A stretch of 64,000 bases of DNA from Streptomyces sp. GESEQ-35 (GCF_017948485.1 NZ_JAFFSX010000017.1:1-64000), one strand, 5' to 3'; counted from the first letter of the stretch, positions 8,325-17,340 are shown. Notes: generated by a model not told the origin, from the letters alone. A program made the numbers and translations.

Positions 8325-9545
8325 TTACGTCATGGGCATGAGTTCGGGCAGGGTGAGGGCCGAGTGGGCCGGTCGTTCCTCTGTGGCGGGCATGGTGCTG
8401 AGTTTGCGCAGCATGTCGTTGCGCTGGTCCAGGGCCTGGGCGGTGGTGGGGAAGAGTGTGGCGTCGCCCTTGCCGACCTGTTTCTGGTTCATGGTCACGA
8501 AGTCACGGGTGTGGTGTTCGTAGGCGGCGAAGCCTGTGGTGTGGTCCTGGTCGGCCAGGGAAGCGGCGAGCATGTACGCGCCGACGAGTGCGAGGCTGGA
8601 GCCTTGTCCGGTGAGGAACGAGGGTGCGTATGCGGCGTCGCCGAGCAGCGCGACCCTGCCGCTGGACCAGCGGGGCATGCGGATCTGGCTGACCACGTCG
8701 AAGAACAGATCGTCCGCGTCGCGCATGGCGGCGAGCATGCCGGGGACTTCCCATCCCGCGTCGGCGAAGACCGCGGCGACCAGGTCCCGTTGGGCTTGCG
8801 GGTTCCTGAACGCGTCGAAGGGCGGTTCCGGGTGGGCGAAGTTCAGGAAGGCGTGCACTTCGTCGTTGTCCCCTGCGGCGTAGAGTGCCGCGGCTCTGCC
8901 CGGGGTGTTCCACATCGTGGTCTCGTGGGAGAGGCCGAAGGTGTTGCGCATGGTGAATCCGGCGAAGCAGTAGCCGAGGTATCGGTGGAACTGTTCTTCG
9001 GGGCCGAAGAGGAGCTCGCGGGTACGTGAGTGCAGGCCGTCCGCGCCGATGACCATGTCGAACGTACGGCTGTTGCCCCCGCGGAAGGTGACGTCGACGC
9101 CGTGGCCGGACTGGTCGAGGGTGTCGATGGAGTCGTTGAACAGGAACTCCACGTCGTCACGGACCGCGGTGTAGAGGGTGTTGGTCAGGTCCCCACGCCG
9201 CACCTCGATGTCCTGTCCTGCGACACCGCCGGTGACGGTGTGGGGGTTGAGCGAGGCCACCTCGCTGCCGTCCTCGTCGAGGAAGGTCAGCCGGCGCAGG
9301 TCGATGTGCGCGTCCCGAAGTCGCGGCAGGATTCCCATTCTCCGGACGACCTCGAGTGCGGTGCCGCGTACGTCGATGGGGTAGCCACCGTCACGAATTG
9401 TGCCCGCCTTTTCGACCACCGTGACCGTGAATCCGTAGCGGTTCAGCCAGAACGCGAGGGTGGGGCCCGCGATGCTGGCCCCGGATATCAGGACCTTGCG
9501 CCTCGGTGCGGGACGGATATCCCTCGACAGATCGGTGCGGGTCAT
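8325..9545 (-). CDS. FAD-dependent aromatic-type monooxygenase
   Basis: 406 residues from the ATG at 9545. The N-terminus has the Rossmann motif for FAD (KVLISGASIAGPTLAFWLNR), followed by the RRGDL Arg region, a DG motif (MVIGADGLHSRTRELLF) and the GD motif (RVALLGDAAYAPSFLTGQGS). These are all hallmarks of group A flavin monooxygenases of the p-hydroxybenzoate hydroxylase fold that act on aromatic or antibiotic substrates. The ATG overlaps the stop codon of the upstream MFS gene (ATGA), so the two are translationally coupled. Together with the TetR operator upstream of the MFS gene, this looks like a detoxification pair that hydroxylates (inactivates) and exports an antibiotic. The substrate is unknown. 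Confidence 0.8.
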   Translation of the reverse strand: MTRTDLSRDIRPAPRRKVLISGASIAGPTLAFWLNRYGFTVTVVEKAGTIRDGGYPIDVRGTALEVVRRMGILPRLRDAHIDLRRLTFLDEDGSEVASLNPHTVTGGVAGQDIEVRRGDLTNTLYTAVRDDVEFLFNDSIDTLDQSGHGVDVTFRGGNSRTFDMVIGADGLHSRTRELLFGPEEQFHRYLGYCFAGFTMRNTFGLSHETTMWNTPGRAAALYAAGDNDEVHAFLNFAHPEPPFDAFRNPQAQRDLVAAVFADAGWEVPGMLAAMRDADDLFFDVVSQIRMPRWSSGRVALLGDAAYAPSFLTGQGSSLALVGAYMLAASLADQDHTTGFAAYEHHTRDFVTMNQKQVGKGDATLFPTTAQALDQRNDMLRKLSTMPATEERPAHSALTLPELMPMT

Positions 9546-10948
9546 TCCCTGGCTCCTTTGCTCATGGTGCGGGCGACGAGCAGGGACAGCGCCGTGATGG
9601 CGCCGGCTATGACGAAGCCGGTGACGAAGGCCGATTCGGCCGGGACATCCGATCCGGAAGGGGTTCCGGCGGTGAGGAGCACACCACCGATCTGCGCACC
9701 CACGGCGTAGCCGAGCACGCGGGTCACCAGGACCAGGCTGGTGGCAATGCCGGTGTCGCTCTGATCGACGGATGTGGCGGTGGTGGTGACCAGCGCCGTG
9801 ACGCACAGGCCGTTGGCGAGCGCGATCATCAGCTTGCCGATGACGAGGTGCCAGATCTCGGTGTGCGCGGCTGCCAGGGCGATCAGGGCGGTGGCCATGA
9901 TGACGATCCCGGCGGTGACCACGGCACGCGAGCCGAAACGCCGCGCCCCGATGCCGCCGATCGGCCCGGCCAGCGACGCGGCCACGGCGCCGGGCAGCAG
10001 GAAGAAGCCGATCTCGGTGGCGCTCGCACCGAAGCCGTACGCGTCGGTGGACACCGCGAACAGTTGCGGGACGAGATAGACCGCCAGCGAGGTGCCGAGG
10101 CAGATCACGAACGTCAGCACGCACGACTTCCACATCGCGGGCCGGGCCAGCATGCGCAGATCGACCATCGGTGAGGCCGCACGGCGCTCGACGGCGATCC
10201 ATCCGGTCACGAAGGCGGTCAGGACCGCGATGAGGGCGCCGAGCACGAGTGGTTGCGAGGCGATGTCGGGCGCCGTCGCGAGCACGAGCATGAGCGTGAC
10301 CAGCGTCCCGCTCAGGAGAAGCAGGCCGGGCCAGTCGACTCCGGCGTCGTCCGACCGGCCCGGCGGATCGTGCGGCATCAGCCTGTTCACCAGCATGGTG
10401 GCGCCGATGACCGCGATCGTCGGCAGCGCGAACATCCAGTGCCGGGACAGCCCTTCGGCCACGGGTCCGGCCGACAGCGTTCCCGCCATCCCGCCGCCCA
10501 CGAACAACCCGCTGACCACCCCGATGGCCACCTTCGACTCTCCCGCGGGGAGGTGTTTGCGCACCAGGATGAACGACAGGGGCAGCGCGCCCACCATCGC
10601 CCCTTGCAGTACCTGGCCGAGCAGCAGCACGGGCAGGTTCGGCGCGAGGGCGGACACGAGGCCGCCGGCCGAGACCACCGCCATCAGCCGGACCAGGACT
10701 CGTTTTCCGCCGTAGCGGTCGCCGAACTTGCCTGCGACCGGTGTGACGAGTGCGCCGGTGATCAGGAGCACGATGCTGAGTAACGCCCCTTCGGTCGGGC
10801 TCATGTCCAGTTCGCGTTGCAGGAGCGGGAGCGTCGGCGTCACCACCGACTCCAGGGCGCCGGTGGCGACTGCCAGCATGCCGAGGGCCCAGACAGCGGC
10901 CTTACCGATACGGACCGGGGGAGCCAGGGGTGCGGTGGTCGCGCTCAT
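9542..10948 (-). CDS. MFS drug efflux transporter (DHA2/EmrB-type)
   Basis: 468 residues with about 14 hydrophobic segments, as in the 14-TM DHA2 drug:proton antiporters. The loop motif GKFGDRYGGKRVLVRLM between TM2 and TM3 is the MFS motif A, and VVSGLFVGGGMAGTLSAGP fits motif C of drug exporters. The ATG at 10948 has GGAAAGGAC upstream. It is the first gene of a two-gene operon with the monooxygenase. A 21-bp inverted repeat identical in its core to the operator before the TetR gene at 13107 lies about 117 bp upstream of the start, so I infer that TetR protein represses this operon. Confidence 0.85.
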   Translation of the reverse strand: MSATTAPLAPPVRIGKAAVWALGMLAVATGALESVVTPTLPLLQRELDMSPTEGALLSIVLLITGALVTPVAGKFGDRYGGKRVLVRLMAVVSAGGLVSALAPNLPVLLLGQVLQGAMVGALPLSFILVRKHLPAGESKVAIGVVSGLFVGGGMAGTLSAGPVAEGLSRHWMFALPTIAVIGATMLVNRLMPHDPPGRSDDAGVDWPGLLLLSGTLVTLMLVLATAPDIASQPLVLGALIAVLTAFVTGWIAVERRAASPMVDLRMLARPAMWKSCVLTFVICLGTSLAVYLVPQLFAVSTDAYGFGASATEIGFFLLPGAVAASLAGPIGGIGARRFGSRAVVTAGIVIMATALIALAAAHTEIWHLVIGKLMIALANGLCVTALVTTTATSVDQSDTGIATSLVLVTRVLGYAVGAQIGGVLLTAGTPSGSDVPAESAFVTGFVIAGAITALSLLVARTMSKGARE

Positions 10949-11064
10949 GGACGTCCTTTCCGTCGGTGCCGGGCGAGTAACCGACGAGTAAGGGGCCGGC
11001 CGTACGCATGGCTGCGCAGGGCGGAGCGGGTGTACGGGTGCGGCATCCGCTACGATCCCGAGAT

Positions 11065-11085
11065 TACACTACACCGTGCAGTGTA
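11065..11085. promoter_or_regulatory. TetR-type operator upstream of the MFS/monooxygenase operon
   Basis: A 21-bp inverted repeat with half-sites TACACTACAC and GTGCAGTGTA around a central C; only one base of each arm departs from symmetry. The core CACTACACCGTGCAGTG also occurs at 13067-13087, directly in front of the TetR gene. The symmetry, length and double occurrence support a TetR-family operator controlling export genes to the left. Confidence 0.7.
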
Positions 11086-11093
11086 GGACGGTG

Positions 11094-11125
11094 GGATGTG
11101 CCCATGCCGACCACGAAGACGCCGA
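11094..11125 (+). repeat. Duplicated 5' end of the TetR gene (relic)
   Basis: 32 bases are identical to 13097-13128 and include the ribosome site, start codon and first codons (MPTTKTP) of the TetR gene at 13107. Together with the operator copy this makes a duplicated block 11065-11125 / 13067-13128. After 11125 the reading frame leaves the TetR sequence. The rest of 11126-11691 holds short helical-looking open frames (for example a coiled-coil-like stretch near 11265-11400) that I cannot assign and regard as decayed DNA. Confidence 0.7.
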
Positions 11126-11691
11126 TTCCCGCTGACAGTGTTCGCACCGACCCTGCCCGCCGCGCTGGTCCTGGAGATCGCGGTCGCCCCGACAGCCACT
11201 CTGTACGCCCTCGCCGAGCGCTCCCGGAACCGCCGCCTCCCGGCCGCCTGCTCCATCGGTACTTGTGGGGCAACTCGTGCAGGCTCGGCGGGACTTGAAG
11301 CAGCAGCTCGCAGAGATCGAGGAAGCACATGAGCACGAGCGCGCGCTGCATGCCCAGGCCGTACCGGCCCGTGAACGCACCCGGCTCGCCCGGCTTCGCG
11401 GCGGGTACCAACGGCCGAACATGGCCATCGGCAGCCGCCCAGGACAATGGATTCACCATCGTGCGTACGGTGCGACGCGGCCAGGTTCCCGGACATCTGT
11501 TGCTCGGTGTGAACGCCGCGGACATGACGGTTGACCACGCGCGCCGACGGCTCTCCGAGGCAACCACGTGGGAGCAGGTGAGCCGGTCGGCCGGCTTTGC
11601 CGAGGCCTGCCCAGTGCCGCTGCCGGGCGAGGACTCGGATCTGGGCTGATGCGCGCCATGAACGCCTGGGCGCCCAAGAGCATCGGCCTCC

Positions 11692-12897
11692 TCAGCGCCC
11701 GCCGAGCTGCTTGAGCACTTGAGCGGCGACCTTCTTGCCGTGGTCGCGAGAGGTGTTGACCGATTCGGTGATGATGCCGGCCCAGTAGAGGGTGCCGCCG
11801 TTCGGCTCGTAGATCGCGTCGGCTTCTGGGACGTCGTAGGGGGAGAGGGCGCCGCGAGCGAACGGGTCCTTGGCCCATTCGTGCTCGGCGACCTTGACGG
11901 GCTGGAGTTTGGGGTCGCCGGTGATTTCCCGGATCACGTCGAGGACTTCCTTGTGGCGCCGTTCGCGGGGCAATGCCAGCAGACGCTTGGTGTCCTCAGG
12001 AGAATCGGCTACGACGACGAAGATCTGCCCCTTGTAACCAGGCTCCCCCTTCGAGCCGTTCACCAGCCACCACGGCACGGAAGCGTCCTGGACGACGTCG
12101 GCATCCTCGGGGATCACCGGGTGGTCGAACTCCAGGATCACCTTCATGGTGGGGTCCTGCGGTACGGCCTTGAAGGCTTCGACCTTCTTCGCCGGCAGGG
12201 GCGGGGCAAATTCGATGGTGTCGGCGGCCAGGACGGGAACGGGGACGGCCACCACCACGGCGCGGGCCTTGTAGGTGACCGGGCGGCCCCGTCGTACAGC
12301 GTTGACGACGACTCCGGACGACGAATACTCGACACGTTTGACGACGGTGTTGAGCCGGATGGACAGCTTGTCGGCGAGTGGAACGAGGACCTGGTCGTAG
12401 CCACCGATGACACGGTAGTTCTTGTATTCGGGCGGAATGGCTCCAGCAGGCTGGCCGAACAGGCCGCCGTCCTGCCGCTCGGACCTCACCCACGGGTCGC
12501 CCGGCTGCTTACGGCTGGCGACGGTGGTGACGTGATGGGTCTTGAGTTTCGCCTTGTGTACCAGGTCCCAGGTCGAGGCCTTGGCCCCGTGGATGAGCTG
12601 ACAGCCGTACTCGATCGGGACCGACATCGAGGTGTGGTCGGTGAACATGCGGCCGCCGATGCGGTCGCGGGCTTCGACGACGACCTTCTTTCCGCCGTCG
12701 GCCAGTACGCGGGCCGCGCCGAGACCGGCGACTCCGGCGCCGATGACGATCACATCGAGGTCTCCGGTACCACCGCCGCTCCCGCTGCCGCCGCTGTCCT
12801 TCTCCTTCGCGCAGGCGGCGAGGGATACGGTCGCGACTCCCGCGGCGGCACCGGCGAGAATGCCGCGTCGGCTCGGCGGACGGAGTCTGTGTTCCAT
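11692..12897 (-). CDS. Lipoprotein flavin amine oxidase/NAD(P)-binding oxidase
   Basis: 401 residues. The N-terminus carries a twin-Arg followed by a lipobox (RRGILAGAAAGVATVSLAAC, lipid-anchored Cys near residue 29) and a Gly/Ser-rich linker, so the folded FAD protein is probably exported by Tat and anchored outside the membrane. The mature part starts with the FAD motif VIVIGAGVAGLGAARVL and the downstream EARDRIGGRMFTD stretch of the flavin amine oxidase/phytoene desaturase superfamily. It ends with the C-terminal FAD motif around NGGTLYWAGIITESVN. The substrate is not evident; amine oxidation is a family-level inference. Confidence 0.8.
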   Translation of the reverse strand: MEHRLRPPSRRGILAGAAAGVATVSLAACAKEKDSGGSGSGGGTGDLDVIVIGAGVAGLGAARVLADGGKKVVVEARDRIGGRMFTDHTSMSVPIEYGCQLIHGAKASTWDLVHKAKLKTHHVTTVASRKQPGDPWVRSERQDGGLFGQPAGAIPPEYKNYRVIGGYDQVLVPLADKLSIRLNTVVKRVEYSSSGVVVNAVRRGRPVTYKARAVVVAVPVPVLAADTIEFAPPLPAKKVEAFKAVPQDPTMKVILEFDHPVIPEDADVVQDASVPWWLVNGSKGEPGYKGQIFVVVADSPEDTKRLLALPRERRHKEVLDVIREITGDPKLQPVKVAEHEWAKDPFARGALSPYDVPEADAIYEPNGGTLYWAGIITESVNTSRDHGKKVAAQVLKQLGGR

Positions 12898-13066
12898 GGT
12901 GCCTCGGCTCTCTGCACGTGATCACTGTGTGGGGCCCACGGTTCCCGGCCCTGCCGTCCTGCCGACATCCCCTGATCGGGGGTTGGACCCCCGCCGGTCA
13001 GGGGTGCGGGGCGACGAGTTCCACGTCGGAGGTCACGGGACAGGGCTTCCCCGACCGCCGTTCCAT

Positions 13067-13087
13067 TGCACTACACCGTGCAGTGCA
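13067..13087. promoter_or_regulatory. TetR-type operator, autoregulatory copy
   Basis: A 21-bp inverted repeat with arms TGCACTACAC and GTGCAGTGCA, ending 19 bp before the TetR start codon. Its position over the promoter/leader implies autorepression. It shares its core with the copy at 11065-11085. Confidence 0.75.
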
Positions 13088-13106
13088 GAATGGTTAGGAT
13101 GTGCCC

Positions 13107-13754
13107 ATGCCGACCACGAAGACGCCGACCACGAAGACACTGCGCGAGGGGTCCGCGCAGAAGCGGGCCGCCATCCTCACCGCGGCCCGGGAACTGTTCC
13201 TCGCCGACGGCTTCGACCGGTCCAGCGTCGACGCGGTCGCCGCCCGGGCCGAGGTGTCCAAGCGGACGGTCTACGACTACTTCGGCGACAAGCAGACGCT
13301 GCTGCAAGCGGTCGTCGACACCGTCGGCCAGTCGATGATCACCAGGATCCGGCGCACCCTCGACGACACTCTCACCGGCCTCGCCGAGGACGCCGACCTC
13401 GAGGACGCCCTGGTCACGTTCTCGATGCGCATCGCGACCGAGATGCTCGGCTCGGCGGAGTACGCAACGCTGCAACGACTGGTCCGGGCGGAGTCCGACC
13501 ACCTGCCGCACCGGGGCTACAACTCCATGGCCGACACCCCCGACGAGGCGATCGCCGAGCGGTTCGCCTCCTTCGCCGCGGCCGGGCTGCTCCACGTCCC
13601 CGACCCCCGGCTCGCGGCCGACCAGTTCATCGCGCTTGCCTTCGGCGTCGCGCTGGACAGGCTCGGCTCTGCGAATGCCGCGGAGGACCCCCGCGTCCGG
13701 CCACTCGTCGTCGAGGGAGTGCGGACCTTTCTCCGGGCGTACCGAACCACGTAG
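13107..13754 (+). CDS. TetR/AcrR family repressor, likely controls the 8.3-10.9 kb efflux operon
   Basis: 215 residues from ATG 13107 (AGGA 8-11 bases upstream; a GTG two codons earlier is too close to it). After a Thr/Lys-rich leader (MPTTKTPTTKTLREG) comes a textbook TetR DNA-binding domain (AAILTAARELFLADGFDRSS, VDAVAARAEVSKRTVYDYFG). A C-terminal domain of the AcrR/TetR_C type follows (LGSAEYATLQRLVRAESDHL). Its own operator overlaps the leader, and the same operator lies in front of the MFS gene 2.1 kb to the left. The likely original layout was repressor divergent from efflux operon, later split by insertion of the amine oxidase region. Confidence 0.85.
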   Translation: MPTTKTPTTKTLREGSAQKRAAILTAARELFLADGFDRSSVDAVAARAEVSKRTVYDYFGDKQTLLQAVVDTVGQSMITRIRRTLDDTLTGLAEDADLEDALVTFSMRIATEMLGSAEYATLQRLVRAESDHLPHRGYNSMADTPDEAIAERFASFAAAGLLHVPDPRLAADQFIALAFGVALDRLGSANAAEDPRVRPLVVEGVRTFLRAYRTT

Positions 13755-13816
13755 GGCTGAGGCAGCGCCGAAGAAGAGTGCGCCGTCAGCCCACGTTTCC
13801 TTCCTCCGCTGCACGG

Positions 13817-13845
13817 CGAACCCCCGGCGGGCGGCCGGGGGTTCG
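13817..13845 (+). terminator. Hairpin terminator after the TetR gene
   Basis: A perfect 12-bp stem (CGAACCCCCGGC and complement) with a 5-base loop, 62 bp after the TetR stop. No gene follows on this strand until 17788. Confidence 0.75.
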
Positions 13846-13952
13846 GGCGGGAGCCACCAGCTCGGGGGGCTCCTCCCCCATTCAGCCGAAGTCGATCACG
13901 CCCTGCCGAACTGGCGCGGCACCTGACACGCGATCAGGCCATCACACAGCGG

Positions 13953-14405
13953 TCATTCCTGGGTGTTGGCGCTCTGGTGCGCAAGAGCCGCGGCGTCCAA
14001 CGCGTAGGGCACGACCACGACTTGTACGTCGTCCTCGTAGATGACCCGCCCTGGGTCTGCGGAACTCAGGACCAGGCAATCGATGTCGTGAGCAGCCAGA
14101 ATCTCCAGGTAACCGGGGACCCGAGCGAGGAGATGTGCGGCTGACGGCTTGAACCACGCCGCGGCGCCAGGGTTGGTCTCATCGTCGTAGATGGTGGGAT
14201 CGACGGTCGAGGGGTCGGTGTACGCGGCGTCGTACCAGCTGTTGTTGCTGCGGCGGAACGACTCCTGCTCGTCCGAGAGCCTTCCCTCCCGCGCCAGATT
14301 ATTGACGAGTCCAAAGACGCCGGTGAAGTGGCCTCGGCTGTTTCGGTGAGGTGATTGGAACCGTAGGTACTGGATGGCCTCGCTGTCGCTGTCGATCATC
14401 TCCAT
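13953..14405 (-). CDS. Hypothetical protein
   Basis: 150 residues, acidic, no signal peptide or membrane segment. It has a regular alpha/beta look (EAIQYLRFQSPHRNSRGHFT, HLLARVPGYLEILAAHDIDC, VQVVVVPYALDAAALAH). I do not recognise a family. Two starts (14405 and 14399) are possible; neither has a strong ribosome site. Coding quality (GC third positions, balanced composition) is good, so I think it is a real gene. It follows the 3' end of a membrane-protein gene on the same strand and may be co-transcribed with it. Confidence 0.55.
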   Translation of the reverse strand: MEMIDSDSEAIQYLRFQSPHRNSRGHFTGVFGLVNNLAREGRLSDEQESFRRSNNSWYDAAYTDPSTVDPTIYDDETNPGAAAWFKPSAAHLLARVPGYLEILAAHDIDCLVLSSADPGRVIYEDDVQVVVVPYALDAAALAHQSANTQE

Positions 14406-14442
14406 CGGACCATTCTCACAACGACCGTCCGCAGAAGCACCG

Positions 14443-15096
14443 TCAGCCCGCTCCGCCGTCGAGCAGTCGGTTGTAGCGGAGTCGCAGTGCTCGCTCGGTG
14501 CTGGCCAACGCGGTGCAGAGGCCGAGCGTGGTGGTGGCCCATACCGGTAGGTCGATGGGGGAGGTGAAGGTGCCGACGTACTGGGCGACGCCCTCCGGGT
14601 CCCGGGTGATCTGTTCGGCGAGCTGGAGGATCAGGAGGACCAGGCCGATGGCGAGCATGATCACCGAGAGGGAGCCGATGCAGCGGCTCAGCGCGGGGTG
14701 TGCGCGGTCGAGGCGGGCGCGGCGGCCCTCGGCGGAGGCGGGGTCCGGCATGAGCTGGAACTCGGCCCCCTCGGCGGTGACGTAGTGGCAGCGTTTCAGC
14801 CCGAAGGTGCTCGCCCTTACTTCGACGGTGCCGCCCTGGACGGGGAAGGCGGCAGGGACTCTGGACTCGGCGTGATGCCTGCCGTCGAGGTACAGGTGGG
14901 CCTTGACGTGGCCCTCCGATGCATTCTGATGCCTGACGTCGACTGTGTAGGCCGTTGGCCGGCCGTCGTCGTTCATCAGGTGAAGGTGGAACAGTGCGCG
15001 GGTGAGCATCTGCCACCAGCGGAAACGCTTCAGTGCTCGGCCGTCCCCGGGCTTGACCCGCTGTGCGGCCCGACGGTGCTGCCACTCCTTGAACAT
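14443..15096 (-). CDS. Hypothetical membrane protein with two TM segments
   Basis: 217 residues from the ATG at 15096. The first about 130 residues are soluble and beta-rich (AYTVDVRHQNASEGHVKAHL, VEVRASTFGLKRCHYV). They are followed by two hydrophobic segments (about residues 145-165, LSVIMLAIGLVLLILQLAEQ, and about 182-202 around LPVWATTTLGLCTALA) and a basic C-terminus. It begins 14 bp after the stop of the secreted peptidase gene, so the two are probably one operon. No function can be assigned. Confidence 0.6.
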   Translation of the reverse strand: MFKEWQHRRAAQRVKPGDGRALKRFRWWQMLTRALFHLHLMNDDGRPTAYTVDVRHQNASEGHVKAHLYLDGRHHAESRVPAAFPVQGGTVEVRASTFGLKRCHYVTAEGAEFQLMPDPASAEGRRARLDRAHPALSRCIGSLSVIMLAIGLVLLILQLAEQITRDPEGVAQYVGTFTSPIDLPVWATTTLGLCTALASTERALRLRYNRLLDGGAG

Positions 15097-15110
15097 GCCT
15101 TCCGCTCCCG

Positions 15111-16580
15111 CTACTTGCTCGGCTCCGCCGCGCAGGCGAGGTCCTGCGAGGGGCGCTGCCCGGTGGTCAGGAACGCCGTCACCGCGTCGTTCGCGCAGGT
15201 GTTGGGGCCGAACGGATAGACGCCGTGTCCGCCCTGGTCGGCCGTCACCATCGTGGCCCGCTCGCCGAAGGCCTGCCGCAGCTTCCGGGCGCCGGCCAGT
15301 GGTGTCCCCGGGTCGCGCTCGTTCTGCACCATGAGTACGTTCGACGGGCCCCGGTCGCCGATGTGCACCGGCGGTTCGACCCGCTTGTCCGGCCAGAACG
15401 CGCACGGTCCGATGCTCGCCGTGGCCCCGCCCAGCATGGGGTACTTCTGCCGGTCGACCGCGACATTCCGCTGGTACTCCCGGACCGTCTCCGGCCAGCG
15501 CGTGTCACCGCATATCACCGAGAAGCGGGCGGCCATGAAGTTCTCCATGTTCGCCAACGGCGGGTTGGGGGGCGGCGGTTGGTCCGTGTCGAGTGCCTGC
15601 CAGAGCTCGGCCACCTTGGGCAGGTCCGCATCGCTGTAGAGGCGGTCGAAGGTGATCCCTCGGAAGAGCGTCCCGTCGTAGCCCTGGACCGGGTTCGCCT
15701 CCAACCGCTTGGCGAGATCGAAGAACTTGGCCCTCACCTGCTCCGGGGTGGTGCCCAGACCGTACTCGGGGTGCGCGGCGGCGAACGCCGCGAAGTCCGG
15801 GAACCGGTCCTCCAGTCCACGGGCGAGCAACCGCATGGCCGTGACGTCGTAACCGCCGGGACCGAGGTTGCTGTCGAGCACGATCCGGTCGCTGCGCTCG
15901 GGGAACATCGTCGTGTACACCGCACCGAGGTAGGTGCCGTAGGAATGACCGAGGTACGAGAGCTTCGGCTCGCCCAGCGCCGCCCGGATCCGGTCCATGT
16001 CGCGTGCGGTGTTCGCGGTGGTGGTGTGCGGCAGCATCCACGCCGTGCGCGAGGTGGCGCACTGCTCGGCGACGGTCCGCGCGTTCCCCGCCTCGCGTGC
16101 GACGTCGGCCGCGGTGTGCGCGTACGGCGGGACGTTGCCGCGCGCCTGCTGATCCGGCGTCAGATCGCAGGTCACCGGCGTGCTGCGGCCGACGCCACGC
16201 GGGTCGAAGCCGATCACGTCGTAGGAGTCCAGTACGTTCTGCGGCAGCCCTGAGGCGGCGAGAACGGCCGGGAAGCCGAGTCCCGTGATGCCGGGGCCGC
16301 CCGGATCGGTCAGCAGCACGCCGCGGCGCCGCGAGGGGTTCTCGCTCGCCAGCCGGGAGATCGCGATCTCTATCTGCCGGCCGTCCGGATCCCGGTAGTC
16401 CAACGGGACTTCGAGCGTCGAGCACTCCAGACGGGATGAGGCGGCCTTCTCCGGCTTCTCCGAGCACGGGCCCCACCGCACGGTGTCCGGTGTCGTCGCC
16501 CCCACCGACACTCCCGGAATCGCGGTCACCGCCACCGCGGTCGCGGCGAGGGCGAGGGGCAGGGACAGGGTTCTGCGCAT
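15111..16580 (-). CDS. Secreted S33 peptidase (tripeptidyl aminopeptidase type)
   Basis: 489 residues from the ATG at 16580 with AGGAGAC six bases upstream. It has a signal peptide (LSLPLALAATAVAVTAIPG). The mature enzyme shows the alpha/beta-hydrolase oxyanion region (GVLLTDPGGPGITGLG), the FDPRGVGRSTPV strand, the nucleophile elbow GHSYGTYLG, and a C-terminal His region (VTADQGGHGVYPFG). These are the hallmarks of the SlpD/SlpE/tripeptidyl aminopeptidase group of secreted Streptomyces peptidases with a C-terminal TAP-like domain. It would trim tripeptides or release amino acids outside the cell. It probably leads an operon with the two-TM protein downstream. Confidence 0.85.
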   Translation of the reverse strand: MRRTLSLPLALAATAVAVTAIPGVSVGATTPDTVRWGPCSEKPEKAASSRLECSTLEVPLDYRDPDGRQIEIAISRLASENPSRRRGVLLTDPGGPGITGLGFPAVLAASGLPQNVLDSYDVIGFDPRGVGRSTPVTCDLTPDQQARGNVPPYAHTAADVAREAGNARTVAEQCATSRTAWMLPHTTTANTARDMDRIRAALGEPKLSYLGHSYGTYLGAVYTTMFPERSDRIVLDSNLGPGGYDVTAMRLLARGLEDRFPDFAAFAAAHPEYGLGTTPEQVRAKFFDLAKRLEANPVQGYDGTLFRGITFDRLYSDADLPKVAELWQALDTDQPPPPNPPLANMENFMAARFSVICGDTRWPETVREYQRNVAVDRQKYPMLGGATASIGPCAFWPDKRVEPPVHIGDRGPSNVLMVQNERDPGTPLAGARKLRQAFGERATMVTADQGGHGVYPFGPNTCANDAVTAFLTTGQRPSQDLACAAEPSK

Positions 16581-16881
16581 CTGATGTCTCCTGAGGGGGC
16601 GCACGGGGCGCCGGAACGGGCGGGCTCGGGGCGGCGCCAGGCCGAGGGCGCGGGGCGGCTCTTTCACCAAGTGGACGTTGCCGTAGGCGGGTTCGGGCGT
16701 TCGGCGTCAGTGACGGGTGTCGAGGTCATGCATCCACCTCAGCCGCCTTCACACGCGCCTGGCAGGGCGTGGTGTCATCACTTCGCCATGACGTTTGTCA
16801 GGACGAAAGCATGAGGTGGCGTCACCGTCGCCTCCCGGAGGGCCGGAGGAACAGTGCGAAGCGGAGACGGCCCCACCCCAC

Positions 16882-16928
16882 GAAGGCCCGTCGCCGCCAT
16901 CACCCCCCGATGGCCGCGACGGGCCTTC
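16882..16928 (-). terminator. Terminator after the relic adenylation domain
   Basis: A perfect 13-bp stem (GAAGGCCCGTCGC and complement) encloses an inner GCCATC/GATGGC stem. It overlaps the stop codon of the relic at 16927, showing that this was once the true 3' end of a transcribed gene. Bases 16581-16881 hold no gene I can recognise. Confidence 0.7.
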
Positions 16929-17340
16929 ACTCAACCCAACCCCGGGCCTCCGGTGGCCTCCAGGTGACCGCCGCCCGGGTGACGTCGGGATGGGCGGTGA
17001 GGGCGGCTTCGACCTCACCCGGTTCGACGCGGAACCCGCGGATCTTGATCTGGGTGTCGGTGCGGCCTGCGTATTCGAGATGTCCGTGGTCGTTCCGGCG
17101 GCCGAGGTCGCCGGTGCGGTACATGCGGGAGCCGGGTGGGCCGTAGGGGTCGGCGACGAAACGTTCGGCGGTCAGGGCCGGTTGGCCGAGGTAGCCGCGG
17201 GCCAGCCGACCGGCGACGTACAACTCGCCGACGACGCCCGTGGGAACGGGCCTCAGCCAGGGGGCGAGCACGTAGGCGCGCATGGCGGCCAGTGGGGGCC
17301 GATGGGCGCGCTGCCGGCTCCGGGGCGGGTGTCATTCGGT
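16927..17340 (-). pseudogene. Relic C-terminal half of an NRPS adenylation domain
   Basis: The frame from 17283 reads MRAYVLAPWLRPVPTGVVGE, then LARGYLGQPALTAERFVADP, SRMYRTGDLGRR and DTQIKIRGFRVEPGEVEAAL. These are A-domain core motifs A6 to A8 in order. It stops at 16927 before A9, A10 and any carrier protein. Just upstream (to about 17340) the expected ...APIGPPLA... sequence continues after a frameshift. The rest of the A domain, including the ATP-binding core, is absent. It closely resembles the A domains of the large NRPS gene at 26 kb and lies next to a type II thioesterase gene. It is therefore probably the stump of a lost NRPS gene at the old edge of the cluster. Confidence 0.85.

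Noticed and set aside
11265..11649. Short plus-strand frames with a coiled-coil-like stretch near the duplicated TetR start
   Set aside because: Frames change repeatedly, with no start or ribosome site and no family match; more likely decayed DNA than genes.
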